64,000 nt of DNA from CAWFGS01 sp963815535. Lineage in GTDB: Bacteria > Pseudomonadota > Alphaproteobacteria > Sphingomonadales > Sphingomonadaceae. The notes beneath the pieces are model-generated. The model was given only the letters and a program-made list of their open reading frames with translations, was not told where the DNA came from and searched no databases. The DNA lies in contig CAWFGS010000001.1 of NCBI GenBank assembly GCA_963815535.1, forward strand, positions 248,001 through 312,000. Direction: 5' to 3'. This document shows positions 48,711 through 58,598 of the stretch, piece by piece (the stretch's first letter is position 1; each line of letters begins with the position of its first letter). Made by a program: the position numbers and the translations under genes.

Positions 48711-49658
48711 TCAGGACTTGCGCTTGCGGCGCATGACGCCCTCCTGCGCCACGCTCGCCACCAATTTGCCGTCGCGCGTGAATATGCGCCCGCGATTGAA
48801 GCCCCTGCCGCCGCCCGACCACGGACTGTCGGTTGCGTATAACAGCCACTCGTCCGTGCGAATGTCGGGTTCATGAAACCAGATTGCATGATCCAGACTG
48901 GCGCCGCTGATTTCACCTCTGGCCCAGCTCAAACCGTGCGGCAATGCGCTCGTGCCGAGCAGAGTGAAATCGCTGGCATAGGCGAGGATGGCTCGGTGCA
49001 TTGCCGGCGTATCGGCGGCGCCGGTCACAGGTGCGACGGTGCGGAACCAGCTGTGCGCGTATGGCGGGTTTCGTTCCGCATTCATCCAGTGCAGCTTGTC
49101 CGTCGTACGCATTTCGATCGGACGGGGGCGGAGCATCAATGCACGCTGCGTTTTTCCTATATCGGGCATGGCCGCGATAAACTTGCGGCGATGGTCCATA
49201 TCGCTCGGTAGATCTTCCGGCATGGCGACGTCCGGCATGGGACTGTCGCAATGCGCGATGCCGGTTTCGGGGCGCTGGAAACTGGCGGTGAGGGTCAATA
49301 GCGGGGTGTTTCCCTCTGCGGCCTCGTCGCCTTCGGGTTGGCTGGCGATCACGCGGCGGTTGGCAAAACTGCGTCCGTCGAAATCGCGCGTGACGACAAG
49401 ATCGGTTGGCGGTCCTTCCCGCCCGCCCCGCAGGAAATAGGCGTGCAGGGAATGGACCACGATATCGTCCGCGACGCTTGCTTGCGCCGCCTGCAAAGCT
49501 TGCGCGATGACTTGCCCGCCGAACATTCGGCCCACGCCATTGGGCTGCGGCGTGCCGATATACCGATCCTCGCCAGCGGAATCTATTCGGAGAAGATCGG
49601 TCAGGCCGGCAACCAGCTGGTCGGGACTGGGCGTGTCGTTCGCAGATATTTTCATCAC
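48711..49658 (-). CDS. tesB: Acyl-CoA thioesterase II
   Basis: 315 residues, intact. Double hot-dog thioesterase: RYIGTPQPNGVGRMFGGQVI, HSLHAYFLRGG and the second half with ILAYASDFTLLGTSALPHG. The catalytic triad of E. coli TesB (Asp, Thr, Gln) is conserved in SDFTLLGT and SVAQEG. Hydrolyses medium to long acyl-CoA. Start could be the second Met (49655). Ends before the AT-rich islet. Confidence 0.93.
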   Translation of the reverse strand: MMKISANDTPSPDQLVAGLTDLLRIDSAGEDRYIGTPQPNGVGRMFGGQVIAQALQAAQASVADDIVVHSLHAYFLRGGREGPPTDLVVTRDFDGRSFANRRVIASQPEGDEAAEGNTPLLTLTASFQRPETGIAHCDSPMPDVAMPEDLPSDMDHRRKFIAAMPDIGKTQRALMLRPRPIEMRTTDKLHWMNAERNPPYAHSWFRTVAPVTGAADTPAMHRAILAYASDFTLLGTSALPHGLSWARGEISGASLDHAIWFHEPDIRTDEWLLYATDSPWSGGGRGFNRGRIFTRDGKLVASVAQEGVMRRKRKS

Positions 49659-49686
49659 GCGGTCTAGCGATGCCCGCGCGCAAAGA

Positions 49687-50586
49687 TCAACGCGTAAGGC
49701 GTAATTTTCGCAATGCGCGATAGGCGAGGGACTTCGTGCGATTGCTCATCGGCCAACGGCCGGGCGCGGCGGGGTTCATTCCCGCGCGGCGCAGCAATCG
49801 GTTCATCGCGCGGGCTTCGGCCTCGGCATAGCTCCATTTGCTGCGCCAGGTTATGGACAGGGATACCGAACTGTCGGGGCCGTTGCGCACGAAATGGGGG
49901 GCCATTACCGGAACATAGACCGCCTGGCCCGGACCCATCGCGAATTCGCGACCGCCGCGCTTCATATCGTCGCGCCACTGCAATTCCCGCGCGCCGCCCG
50001 CGTGGTATGTTTCGTGAACGGTATCGGGGACGTAGCGCGTGTGCCCCGCCGGAAACTGCGTCATCACTTTCGACCCGCGAACCTGCAGCAGAATGTTGTG
50101 TTCGGGATCGAAATGATACGGGGTGACCGCACCGGGGGATGAGATGAACACGAATGCCTGCAAATGCAGCATCGTCCCGGTCCTCGCCTCGATCGCCGGG
50201 CGCAGTTCCGCCAGCAGGGCGCGCAGCAATCTGTCGAAGGCCGGATCGCGTTCGACATTTTTCAGCACTGCCCAGCTTTCGCTTCGCGCGATGTGACGGA
50301 TGGTGTCGCCGATGGACCGTCCATTGCTCCCCGGTTTACAGGTCACGCCGATGGGTAGGTCGCCGCGATTGTATTCGACCGATGCCGGGGGCAGCCGTTC
50401 GGCCAGCGCCGCCAGCGCATCGAGTTCGAGGAGATCATGCGAACGAAGCGTGTGGTCCAGGAGATGCGGTTCTTCGGGATAGCTGCGTGCGAAAAGTTCG
50501 CGAGAGGGTGGGGGGAATGTGTTCGACTGCAACGACGGGAAGGGTTCGGCAGTCGTCAGATCATCCGGTGCAATCGCGATGTTCAT
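49687..50586 (-). CDS. Cupin_8 / JmjC-like Fe(II) oxygenase family protein
   Basis: About 299 residues, intact. Cupin_8 core with SPGAVTPYHFDPEHNILLQV (H-x-D iron ligands at HFD) and QAVYVPVMAPHFVRNGPDSS (distal His ligand in APHFV). An N-terminal region precedes it (ELFARSYPEEPHLLDHTL). The likely reaction is hydroxylation of a protein or small molecule. Start ATG 50584-50586 overlaps the stop of the FemAB-like gene by 4 bases, so the pair is translationally coupled. Confidence 0.82.
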   Translation of the reverse strand: MNIAIAPDDLTTAEPFPSLQSNTFPPPSRELFARSYPEEPHLLDHTLRSHDLLELDALAALAERLPPASVEYNRGDLPIGVTCKPGSNGRSIGDTIRHIARSESWAVLKNVERDPAFDRLLRALLAELRPAIEARTGTMLHLQAFVFISSPGAVTPYHFDPEHNILLQVRGSKVMTQFPAGHTRYVPDTVHETYHAGGARELQWRDDMKRGGREFAMGPGQAVYVPVMAPHFVRNGPDSSVSLSITWRSKWSYAEAEARAMNRLLRRAGMNPAAPGRWPMSNRTKSLAYRALRKLRLTR

Positions 50587-51770
50587 GGCGAAGGTTCCAG
50601 ATCGGCGCGTCCGGCTTCGTGATTGAGAATGGGCGCGAACAAACGGCGGCGAAGGGCGCCGCCGACCGCGATATTGACGCCGACGACAGTGCGCCGATCG
50701 CGCCAGATGCGTTCGATCATGGGGTGATCTTCGGCGGCGCAACTGTCGTTCAGGGTTATGCCGTCCCGGTTCAGCAAAGCGAGGTTCTCGCGCTGCAACA
50801 GCATTCCCGGTGAATAGCGTGCGTAATTCTCGTCGAACGTCGTCTTGAATGCGAAGGAATGCGGTTTCGTGGTGAAATTGACCAGCATCGCGATGGCCTT
50901 GCCGTCAAGCCGCAGGGCCAACCTTTCCAACACGCCCGCATCGGCGGCCCCGGTCAGGCTGTCGGCGAACAGGCCGCGCGTTGCGGCATCGCTGGCGAGA
51001 GCGGATTTCTCCGCGCCCTTCCAGCCGGCAGCTTCCAGGGAGAGGAACTCATCGATCCAAGCCCTGAGTTTCGTATCGTCATGCAATCGTTCGACCGACA
51101 GCGTTCCGCACTCCGACAACCGGGCGTGCTGGCGACGCAATTCCTTACGTTTCTTGGCGGTTACCGATTGCGTGTAGTGGTCGTCGGACGACAGCCCATG
51201 ATGCAGAACCGCGCGTTCTTTGCGCGTAACCACGCCTGCCGGGCGGGACGAACTCCCGGTAACTTCGCGCAGCGCGGAATAGAGCGGCCCGTCCATCGGC
51301 AGTCCGGCGACGTGAAGGAACAATGCCGCACCGCCCGCCCGATCCGCCCAGCGCAGCAGCGCGCGCCAGAATGCGGTTTCGTGACCGCGCGCGACCAACG
51401 GCATGCCGCAAAAGGCGTTGGCGTGCATCCAGTTGCGGGAATGCGGCAATGGATAATCGTAATAGGATAAAGGCGCGGCGATCGGCATCAGCGCCAACAA
51501 CTCGCCGCCATCATACAGCGTTATCAATTTCACTTTACCGCGCGAATCCAGGCGGTGTAGTGCGGGTCTCAGATACCAGTGCGAATAGAATGGATTGGGG
51601 GCCGCGACCTTGCGTTCGAGCGCCGCCCAATCGGCAGTCAATTGGGTGGTAAGCGCCCGTTGCCAACGTGCAACGCGCAGCATGCCGAGGTCGCTGTATC
51701 GCGCCGCAGTCGGCGCGTCATCGGCCCAGTTCGTCGCCCCCAACGGCACGCTCGCCATATTCACGCCCAC
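50583..51770 (-). CDS. GNAT/FemAB-like acyltransferase (BioF2-like domain)
   Basis: About 391-395 residues, intact. Domain with WYLRPALHRL and KVKLITLYDGGELLALMPI, then the acyltransferase half TAKKRKELRRQHARLSECG, FLSLEAAGWKGAEKSAL and FTTKPHSFAFKTTFDENYAR with PGMLLQRENL, the pattern of the CelD/FemAB-like acetyltransferase_6 group. Substrate unknown. Start GTG 51770 or ATG 51758. Its stop overlaps the Cupin_8 start, so the two enzymes may modify one target in turn. Confidence 0.8.
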   Translation of the reverse strand: MGVNMASVPLGATNWADDAPTAARYSDLGMLRVARWQRALTTQLTADWAALERKVAAPNPFYSHWYLRPALHRLDSRGKVKLITLYDGGELLALMPIAAPLSYYDYPLPHSRNWMHANAFCGMPLVARGHETAFWRALLRWADRAGGAALFLHVAGLPMDGPLYSALREVTGSSSRPAGVVTRKERAVLHHGLSSDDHYTQSVTAKKRKELRRQHARLSECGTLSVERLHDDTKLRAWIDEFLSLEAAGWKGAEKSALASDAATRGLFADSLTGAADAGVLERLALRLDGKAIAMLVNFTTKPHSFAFKTTFDENYARYSPGMLLQRENLALLNRDGITLNDSCAAEDHPMIERIWRDRRTVVGVNIAVGGALRRRLFAPILNHEAGRADLEPSP

Positions 51771-51851
51771 CCCTGTTCACGCGGATCCCATCGCCGCGTG
51801 AGAAGGGGTTAATCGCCAAGCCTTACCATTCCCTAAAGCCGCCGGAAACGC

Positions 51852-54033
51852 TTAACCGCCTGCCAGTGCAGCCAGCAGCAAGCAGGGCGACGATGTTGGT
51901 AATCTTAATCATCGGATTTACCGCCGGGCCCGCCGTATCCTTATACGGATCGCCCACTGTGTCGCCCGTGACGGCGGCCTTGTGCGCTTCCGATCCCTTG
52001 CCGCCGTGATTGCCGTCTTCGATATATTTTTTCGCGTTGTCCCATGCGCCGCCCCCTGCGGTCATCGACAAGGCGACGAAGATGCCCGAAACGATCACGC
52101 CCAGCAGCAACGCGCCAAGGGCCGCGAAACCATTGGCTTGCCCGGCAACCGCGGTGATCACGAAATAGACCACGATGGGCGCCAGTACGGGCAGCATCGA
52201 TGGGATGATCATTTCCTTGATCGCGGCTTTCGTAACCAGATCGACCGTGCGCGCATAATCGGGGCGGCTGGTACCCGCCATGATCCCGCTATCGCCGGCG
52301 AACTGAGCGCGCACATCCTTCACCACGTCGCCTGCCGCGCGGCCCACCGCCGTCATACCCATGGCGCCGAACAGATAAGGGAGCAGAGCGCCCAGCAACA
52401 GGCCCACGATGACATAGGGGTTTTCGAGACTGAAGCTGACCTCCAGCGTCGGGAAGAATTCGCGCAGATCGGCGGTGTAGGCACTGAACAGCACCAGCGC
52501 CGCCAGTCCGGCGGACCCGATGGCATACCCTTTGGTCACCGCCTTGGTCGTGTTGCCGACCGCATCCAGCGCATCGGTTTTCTCCCGCACGCTTTCGTCC
52601 AGTTCCGCCATTTCCGCGATACCGCCCGCATTGTCCGTGACCGGGCCATAGGCGTCGAGAGCGACGACCATGCCGGCCAGCGCCAGCATGGCGGTCGCGG
52701 CGAATGCGATGCCCATCAAACCGGCCAGTTGATAGGTTACGATGATGCCGACCACGATGACGAGGGTGGGCAGGGCGGTGGACTCCAGGCTGATCGCCAG
52801 CCCTTGGATCACGTTCGTTCCGTGCCCGGTTTCCGACGATTTGGCGATCGAGCGCACCGGGCGAAATTGCGTGCCGGTGTAATATTCGGTGATCCAGATG
52901 ATCAGCCCGGTAATGGCCAGTCCGACCAGCATGGACAGGAACAGATCGTTGCCGGTGAAGCCATCCGCAACGCCTGCGACAGCTTCCGCCGCGACCGGGT
53001 CCAGTCCGATCTGGCGGGCAGTGTCCGCCGCCGGGCCGACGCCGCCGATAACTGCGTTCATATCGCCCAACGCCACGCTGGTCGCGATGTATATTGCCGG
53101 GATCGACAGCAAAGCGGTGGTGATGAACCCTTTGTACAAGGCGCCCATGATGTTGTTCGATTTGCCCAGACGCACGAAATACGTACCGATGATCGACGTC
53201 ACGATGCACACGCCGCCGACCAGCAGGGGCAACGTCATCAGGCCGAACAGACGATCGGCGGGAAGGTTGGTGATGAGCAGAGCCGTCAACACCATTGTCG
53301 CGCCCACAGTCACGACATAGGTTTCGAACAGATCGGCGGCCATCCCGGCGCAATCGCCGACATTGTCGCCGACATTGTCCGCAATGGTCGCCGGATTGCG
53401 CGGATCGTCTTCGGGAATACCGGCTTCGACCTTGCCCACCAGATCGGCGCCGACATCGGCAGCCTTGGTAAAGATACCCCCGCCCAGCCGCGCGAAGATC
53501 GAAATCAGGGAAGCGCCGAAGGCCAGGCCCACCAGCGCATCGATAATCTCACGCTTTTCGTCGAGAATGCCGAGGTCGAGCCCCATCGGCCCGGTCAGCA
53601 CGTAGAAGAACACGGCGATGGCCAGCAGCGCCAACCCGGCAACCAGCATTCCGGTTACCGCGCCCGCACGAAAGGCGACGGTCAGCCCTTGCTGCAGCCC
53701 GCTTTGCGCGGCAGCGGCGGTTCGCACATTCGCGCGCACCGAAATGTTCATGCCAATGAAGCCCGCAACGCCCGACAGGATCGCGCCAACGGCAAAACCG
53801 ATGGTTGAAACCGTTCCCAGGAAAAGGAACACCAGCACGGCAACCACCACGCCGACGATGGCGATGGTGGTGTATTGGCGTTTGAGGTAAGCTTGCGCGC
53901 CTTCCTGAATGGCGCCCGCAATTTCCTGCATCCGTGCATTGCCGTCCCCGGCGCGCAGCACCTGTCGGCTGGTGATTATGCCATAGATAATCGCGACGAA
54001 GCCCAACGCGATCGAAATCAGGACCAGTTCCAT
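51852..54033 (-). CDS. hppA: Proton-pumping inorganic pyrophosphatase, K+-independent (end frameshifted)
   Basis: About 725 residues, 16 membrane helices. Signature DVGADLVGKVEAGIPEDDPR and AMGMTAVGRAAGDVVKDVR, and AGTSRPDYARTVDLVTKAA. The residue after GNTT is Lys (GNTTKA), the hallmark of K+-independent proton pumps. One break near the C-terminus converts the end to ALLLLAALAGG with stop 51852-51854; without it the frame would reach 51823. Start MELVLISIAL at 54033 begins the first helix. Couples PPi hydrolysis to proton export at the inner membrane. Confidence 0.94.
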
Positions 54034-54142
54034 GCAACACCCCTCCCAGGTTGCGGCCGAATTTCCTCCGGTCCGCATTTGTATTGCCGTTGGCTATCGC
54101 GGCGCGCCCGATGTGACAAGAGCGTTCGCGAGTTGTCCGCCG

Positions 54143-55027
54143 TTACTCGTGCTGGAACCCCAACCGATCGTCCGCTTCCACACATCGTCCGTCCAGGCTT
54201 ATCGGGGTGTCGCTTTCTGTACGAACCGTACCGATGCGCGTGGCGAATTCCGGCAGGCGAGCCGTCGCCGGTGCGGTGCATAGCAGAGCATAATCGTCGC
54301 CCCACCGCAGCGCGTCGTTGCGCCGGTCTTCAGGGCAAATGAACGCGATCGCATCGGTCGATAGATCGAATGCGACGCCGCTTGCGGTCGCCATGCGCGC
54401 CGCGTCCAGCAGCAGGCCGTCCGACACGTCCATCATCGCGGTAACGTGCGGGGCCAGTGCCACGCCTTCTTCGATCAGGGCGCGCGGTCGCCGGAACGCG
54501 GCGCTGTCGTGGTTCGTGCCGTCCCGTATCGCCTCGAACCCCATCATCGCCGCACCGATTTTACCGACAAGATAGACGCCATCTCCTATCTTTGCGCCAT
54601 CGCGTGCGGGCACGGGTTGGTGCGTCGCGTGGCCGATGGCGGTCATTCCCAGCACTCGATCGCCCGACTGAGTGCCCACTGTATCGCCACCCCACAGCGC
54701 GACATCGTATTGCGTCAGCGCATCGTGAAGGCCGACGGCAAACCGCTGATCCCATTCGCGATCGCCCAAGGCGAAGCCCAGCAACACACCCAGCGGCCGT
54801 GCGCCTTTCGCAGCGAGGTCGGACAGGTTGGTCGCGACCAGTTTGCAGGCGACGTCGGCAGCGTCCTGATCGGGCAGCCAATGCACCCCCTCCGCCATCA
54901 TATCGTGAGTGAGAACCAGGGCTTCTCCCCCGAACGTCAGCACGGCCGCATCGTCGTTCAAACCGCGCGCGACAGGATCGATCGCGATGGCCCGCATAGC
55001 GGCGATGAAATTCGCTTCCCCGCTCAT
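54143..55027 (-). CDS. thiL: Thiamine-monophosphate kinase
   Basis: 294 residues, intact. Makes thiamine pyrophosphate. LNDDAAVL and ALVLTHDMMAEGVHWLPDQD near the N-terminus, LVATNLSDLAAKGARPLGVL, LWGGDTV and MMDVSDGLLLDAARMATASG (catalytic aspartates). Start ATG 55027 (MSGEANFIAAM) is chosen over a long in-frame upstream extension that would run into nusB. 25 bases after nusB, same direction. Confidence 0.93.
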   Translation of the reverse strand: MSGEANFIAAMRAIAIDPVARGLNDDAAVLTFGGEALVLTHDMMAEGVHWLPDQDAADVACKLVATNLSDLAAKGARPLGVLLGFALGDREWDQRFAVGLHDALTQYDVALWGGDTVGTQSGDRVLGMTAIGHATHQPVPARDGAKIGDGVYLVGKIGAAMMGFEAIRDGTNHDSAAFRRPRALIEEGVALAPHVTAMMDVSDGLLLDAARMATASGVAFDLSTDAIAFICPEDRRNDALRWGDDYALLCTAPATARLPEFATRIGTVRTESDTPISLDGRCVEADDRLGFQHE

Positions 55028-55052
55028 CGCCGGACCAATGCAGACGGCCGGA

Positions 55053-55538
55053 TCAGGCGCGGGCTTCCTTGCCGACGGCGTCCAGCACGCCATTGACGAA
55101 TTTCGCCTCCCGTGGGTCGAAAAATGCGTGGGCGACATCGACATATTCGCTGATAACCGTGCCGATCGCGACGTCGGCGCGGGCAAGCAGTTCGTACGTG
55201 CCGCAGCGCAGGATCTGCAGCATGGTCTTGTCCAGGCGTTTCAACGCCCAGCCTTCGGCCAGTTTGGATTGAACCAACGCATCGATCTCCGCCTTGCGCG
55301 CATCGACGCCCGCCACGATGTCGTCGAAGAAATCGACATCCGCATCGGCGAATTGTTCGTCCTCTATCGACCGGCCCAGGCGATGTTGATGAAACTCATC
55401 CAGCAGTTTGGCGAGGGCGGTTCCCTCCATCTGCTGCTGATACATCGCCTGCACCGCGCCCAACCGCGCGGAACTGCGCGCGAGGGACCGTTTGGCGGGT
55501 TTCTTGCGGGCAGGGGCTCGTTCGACGGGTTCGGTCAT
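55053..55538 (-). CDS. nusB: Transcription antitermination factor NusB
   Basis: 161 residues, intact. RLGAVQAMYQQQMEG then DTVLILRCG-like region (QILRCGTYELLARADVAIGTVISEYV) and EAKFVNGVLDAVGK. All-helical rRNA antitermination factor that binds boxA with NusE. The first 25 residues are basic and Ala-rich, a tail longer than in E. coli. Its start overlaps the hisD stop by 4 bases. Confidence 0.95.
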   Translation of the reverse strand: MTEPVERAPARKKPAKRSLARSSARLGAVQAMYQQQMEGTALAKLLDEFHQHRLGRSIEDEQFADADVDFFDDIVAGVDARKAEIDALVQSKLAEGWALKRLDKTMLQILRCGTYELLARADVAIGTVISEYVDVAHAFFDPREAKFVNGVLDAVGKEARA

Positions 55539-56824
55539 GTCAGTCTCAATTCGATGGATTTCGCATGGGCCGGCAACCCTTCCGCATGGGCCAGCGCAAC
55601 CGCCGCCGGGCCGATCCGCTGCAGCGCCGGCGCTTCCATGCCGATGAAGCTGGTGCGTTTCATGAAGTCCAACACTGACAGGCCGCTGGCGAAGCGTGCG
55701 CGCCGCCCGGTGGGCAGAACGTGATTGGGTCCGGCGACGTAATCGCCCACGGCTTCCGGCGTATGGCGTCCCAGAAAAACGCTGCCCGCATGGCGTATCT
55801 TGGCGAACAGGGCGTCCGGGTCGTCCACTGCCAGTTCGACGTGTTCCGCAGCCAACCGGTCCGCCAGCGGCGCCGCCTGATCGATCGTATCGACGACGAT
55901 GATCACGCCGTTCGCGTCCCAGCTTTCGCGGGCAACCTTACCGGTGGCAAGGTCCGCAATCCGGCGTTCCACGCAATCTCCGACTGCCGCTGCAAACGCG
56001 CCGTCGTCCGTAATCAGGATGGATTGCGAAGTCGGGTCGTGTTCCGCCTGGCTCAACAGATCGGCTGCGATCCAGTCGGGGTCGTTCCGGCTGTCCGCAA
56101 TCACCAGTATTTCACTCGGCCCGGCGACCATATCGATGCCGACGACGCCGTATAATTGCCGCTTCGCTTCCGCCACCCAGGCATTGCCCGGACCGGTGAC
56201 GACATCGACCCGTTCGATCCGCTGCGTACCATAGGCCAGCGCACCGATCGCCTGCGCGCCGCCGATACGCCAGAATTCGTCCACGCCCGCCAGATGCGCG
56301 GCGGCCAGCACCAGATCGCTCACCGTGCCGCCCGGCGTGGGCGAAACGACTGCCAGCCTTCCGACCCCGGCAACCTTGGCCGGGATGGCGTTCATCAACA
56401 GCGACGATGGGTAGGATGCGCGCCCGCCGGGCACATAGAGGCCGGCGGCATCGACCGGCGTCCACCGCGCGCCCAAACGCACGCCTGCATCATCGATATA
56501 GTCCCGATTTTCCGGCAACTGCGCCCGATGATAGGCGCGAATGCGTGCGGCGGCGAGTTCCAGTGCAGCTCGCAGATCGTCATCCAGCGCATCGAACGCG
56601 GCCCGGCACCGGTCGGGGTCGATTTGCCAGGCGTCGCTATCCGATAGATCGTACCCATCGAATTTTTGTGTATAGTCGGCCACCGCACTGTCGCCATCGC
56701 TGCGAACCTGCTGCAGGATCGCGGCCACATCCGCTGCAACGCCGGGATCGCTTTCGCGGCGATTGTCCACGATGCGGGCGAACGCCGCTTCGAACCCGTC
56801 ATCGCCTATATGCAGCATCTGCAT
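55535..56824 (-). CDS. hisD: Histidinol dehydrogenase
   Basis: 429 residues, intact. Last two steps of histidine synthesis. ARWTPVDAAGLYVPGGRASY, MNAIPAKVAGVGRL and WRIGGAQAIGALAYGT, with the catalytic Glu-His in LAAEHVELAV and AGPSEILVIAD. The start ATG 56822-56824 overlaps the hisG stop (TGATG), so hisG-hisD-nusB-thiL read as one transcript. Confidence 0.96.
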   Translation of the reverse strand: MQMLHIGDDGFEAAFARIVDNRRESDPGVAADVAAILQQVRSDGDSAVADYTQKFDGYDLSDSDAWQIDPDRCRAAFDALDDDLRAALELAAARIRAYHRAQLPENRDYIDDAGVRLGARWTPVDAAGLYVPGGRASYPSSLLMNAIPAKVAGVGRLAVVSPTPGGTVSDLVLAAAHLAGVDEFWRIGGAQAIGALAYGTQRIERVDVVTGPGNAWVAEAKRQLYGVVGIDMVAGPSEILVIADSRNDPDWIAADLLSQAEHDPTSQSILITDDGAFAAAVGDCVERRIADLATGKVARESWDANGVIIVVDTIDQAAPLADRLAAEHVELAVDDPDALFAKIRHAGSVFLGRHTPEAVGDYVAGPNHVLPTGRRARFASGLSVLDFMKRTSFIGMEAPALQRIGPAAVALAHAEGLPAHAKSIELRLT

Positions 56825-57486
56825 CAGGCGGCTGCCTGCGACCGGGAAACGGCGTCGGCGCGAAACGCCTCCACCAGAATGCCGACCCGTGGATCGGTTT
56901 TCAAGGCCGCCCGGTTCACGATCAATCGGGCCGTCACGTCGAGGATGCGTTCCTGTTCGTGCAGCCCGTTATCCTTCAACGTCTGCCCGGTGGATACCAG
57001 ATCGACGATCGACCCTGCCAGACCCAGGCTGGGCGCAAGTTCCATCGCGCCGTTCAGCTTCACGCATTCGGCCTGTATCCCGCGCCGTTCGAAATGGCGG
57101 CGGGTCAGGTTTGGATATTTGGTCGCAACCCGCAAATGGCTGACCCCGGCAGTCGCGATCTGGTCAAGGGCGGGGGCGGCGATGGAAAGGCGGCAATGGC
57201 CGATGTCGAGATCGACCGGCGCATAGAGATCGGAATAGTCGAACTCCTCGATCACGTCGGACCCGACGATGCCGACTTGTGCGGCCCCATGCGCGACGAA
57301 GGTCGCGACGTCGAACGCGCGCACCCGGATCAGGCGCATATCGGACTGGTTGGTGTCGAAGCTGAGCGAGCGATTGGCCTTGTCGTGGAAGCCTGCCTCC
57401 GGCTCGATACCGGCGCGCGCCATGATCGGCAGGGCTTCGGCCAGAATGCGGCCTTTGGGAATGGCGAAGATCAACGGGGCTGTCAT
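56824..57486 (-). CDS. hisG: ATP phosphoribosyltransferase, short form
   Basis: 220 residues, intact. First step of histidine synthesis. LIFAIPKGRILAEALPIM, VGIVGSDVIEEFDYS, ATKYPNLTRRHFERRG, GAMELAPSLGLAGSIVDLVSTGQTL. The length is that of the short form, which in known cases works with the regulatory subunit HisZ; no hisZ is in the window. Start at 57486 is set by the conserved N-terminus. Divergent from the DUF2332 gene (62 bp). Confidence 0.95.
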   Translation of the reverse strand: MTAPLIFAIPKGRILAEALPIMARAGIEPEAGFHDKANRSLSFDTNQSDMRLIRVRAFDVATFVAHGAAQVGIVGSDVIEEFDYSDLYAPVDLDIGHCRLSIAAPALDQIATAGVSHLRVATKYPNLTRRHFERRGIQAECVKLNGAMELAPSLGLAGSIVDLVSTGQTLKDNGLHEQERILDVTARLIVNRAALKTDPRVGILVEAFRADAVSRSQAAA

Positions 57487-57548
57487 ACCATTCGCGCGAT
57501 AGGGCGCGGCGTGGCAAAGGGCAACGCAGCATTGCAGCGGAGGTGACA

Positions 57549-58598
57549 ATGACGGACTCGCCAATCACGGTAACAGCGGGGATCGACTGGCAAGCCAATC
57601 ATGCGGCGAAGGCGGGCGGCGATTGCACCGCGCGGGTGGTGCGCGCGCAACATCGCGTCATCGCCACCGACACCCGCACGGGCCGCCGAATGCGCGACTG
57701 GCCCGGCAATGCGATCGAGGATGCGATGGCGTTGCGGCTGACGGGCGGGCTGCACAATCTGTTGCTGACGGGAACGGACGACCGCCTGCGGCCGGTCTAT
57801 CGCGGCGACATTACGGATCAGGCTGCGGTCGATGCTCTGGTGGTCGCGCTGGTCGAACGATATGACGACCGGCTGCATGACTGGCTGGACGGGCCGCCGC
57901 AAACGAACGAGGCCGGGCGCAGCTGGGCGTTCATGGCGGGCCTGCTGCAGCTTGCGACGCGGTTCGGCCCGAACTTCGAACTGTTCGAGCTGGGCGCAAG
58001 CGCGGGCGTCAATACGATGATGGACCGCTATCGCTACGACCTCGCAGGGATTCACGCCGGGCCATCGGATTCGCCGATGCGGATAGCGCCCGAATGGCGG
58101 GGAGCGCCGCCCCCGGATCGCGACGTTCTAATTGTATCTATGACGGGTTGCGACAGGGCGCCGATCGATCTGACCGATCCCGCACAGGCCATCGTGTTGA
58201 AAAGCTACATCTGGCCCGAAGCTGTGGAACGCGTGGAGCGGATGGATGCAGCCATTGCTGTGGCCGCGACCCAGCCGCCCAAAATTCAGAAACAGGATGC
58301 TGCCCCTTTCGTGGAAGCCATGCTGGCACGCCCGCAGGCGCAGGGGGTTACGCGCGTGTTATGCCATTCGATCGTGTGGCAATATCTTCCCGCCGAAACG
58401 CGCATTCGGATCGAGGGGGCGATGGCGGCGGCAGGCGCGCGGGCCACGGCGGAACGCCCGCTTGCATGGATTGCGCTGGAAACGAACCGGGCGACGTTCC
58501 GCCACGAACTTACGGTGCGGACATGGCCCGGCGACGGCGGGGCCGAACTGCTGGGCTGTGGCCATCCGCATGGCGCATGGGCGGAATGGTTCGGCTAA
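57549..58598 (+). CDS. DUF2332 family protein
   Basis: 349 residues, intact. Matches DUF2332: WQANHAAKAGGDCTARVV, GLLQLATRFGPNFELFELGASAGVNTMMDRY (Gly-rich SAM-like loop, positions about 140-170), VLCHSIVWQYLPAETRIRIE and the C-terminal GCGHPHGAWAEWFG. Function unknown; the Rossmann-like loop hints at nucleotide binding but is only suggestive. GGAGGTGAC precedes the ATG at 57549. Tail-to-tail with the hydrolase gene, overlapping stops by 4 bases. Confidence 0.82.
   Translation: MTDSPITVTAGIDWQANHAAKAGGDCTARVVRAQHRVIATDTRTGRRMRDWPGNAIEDAMALRLTGGLHNLLLTGTDDRLRPVYRGDITDQAAVDALVVALVERYDDRLHDWLDGPPQTNEAGRSWAFMAGLLQLATRFGPNFELFELGASAGVNTMMDRYRYDLAGIHAGPSDSPMRIAPEWRGAPPPDRDVLIVSMTGCDRAPIDLTDPAQAIVLKSYIWPEAVERVERMDAAIAVAATQPPKIQKQDAAPFVEAMLARPQAQGVTRVLCHSIVWQYLPAETRIRIEGAMAAAGARATAERPLAWIALETNRATFRHELTVRTWPGDGGAELLGCGHPHGAWAEWFG

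Noticed and set aside
51982..53808. 608-codon plus-strand frame opposite hppA
   Set aside because: His/Asp/Arg-rich shadow typical of the reverse frame of a GC-rich membrane-protein gene.
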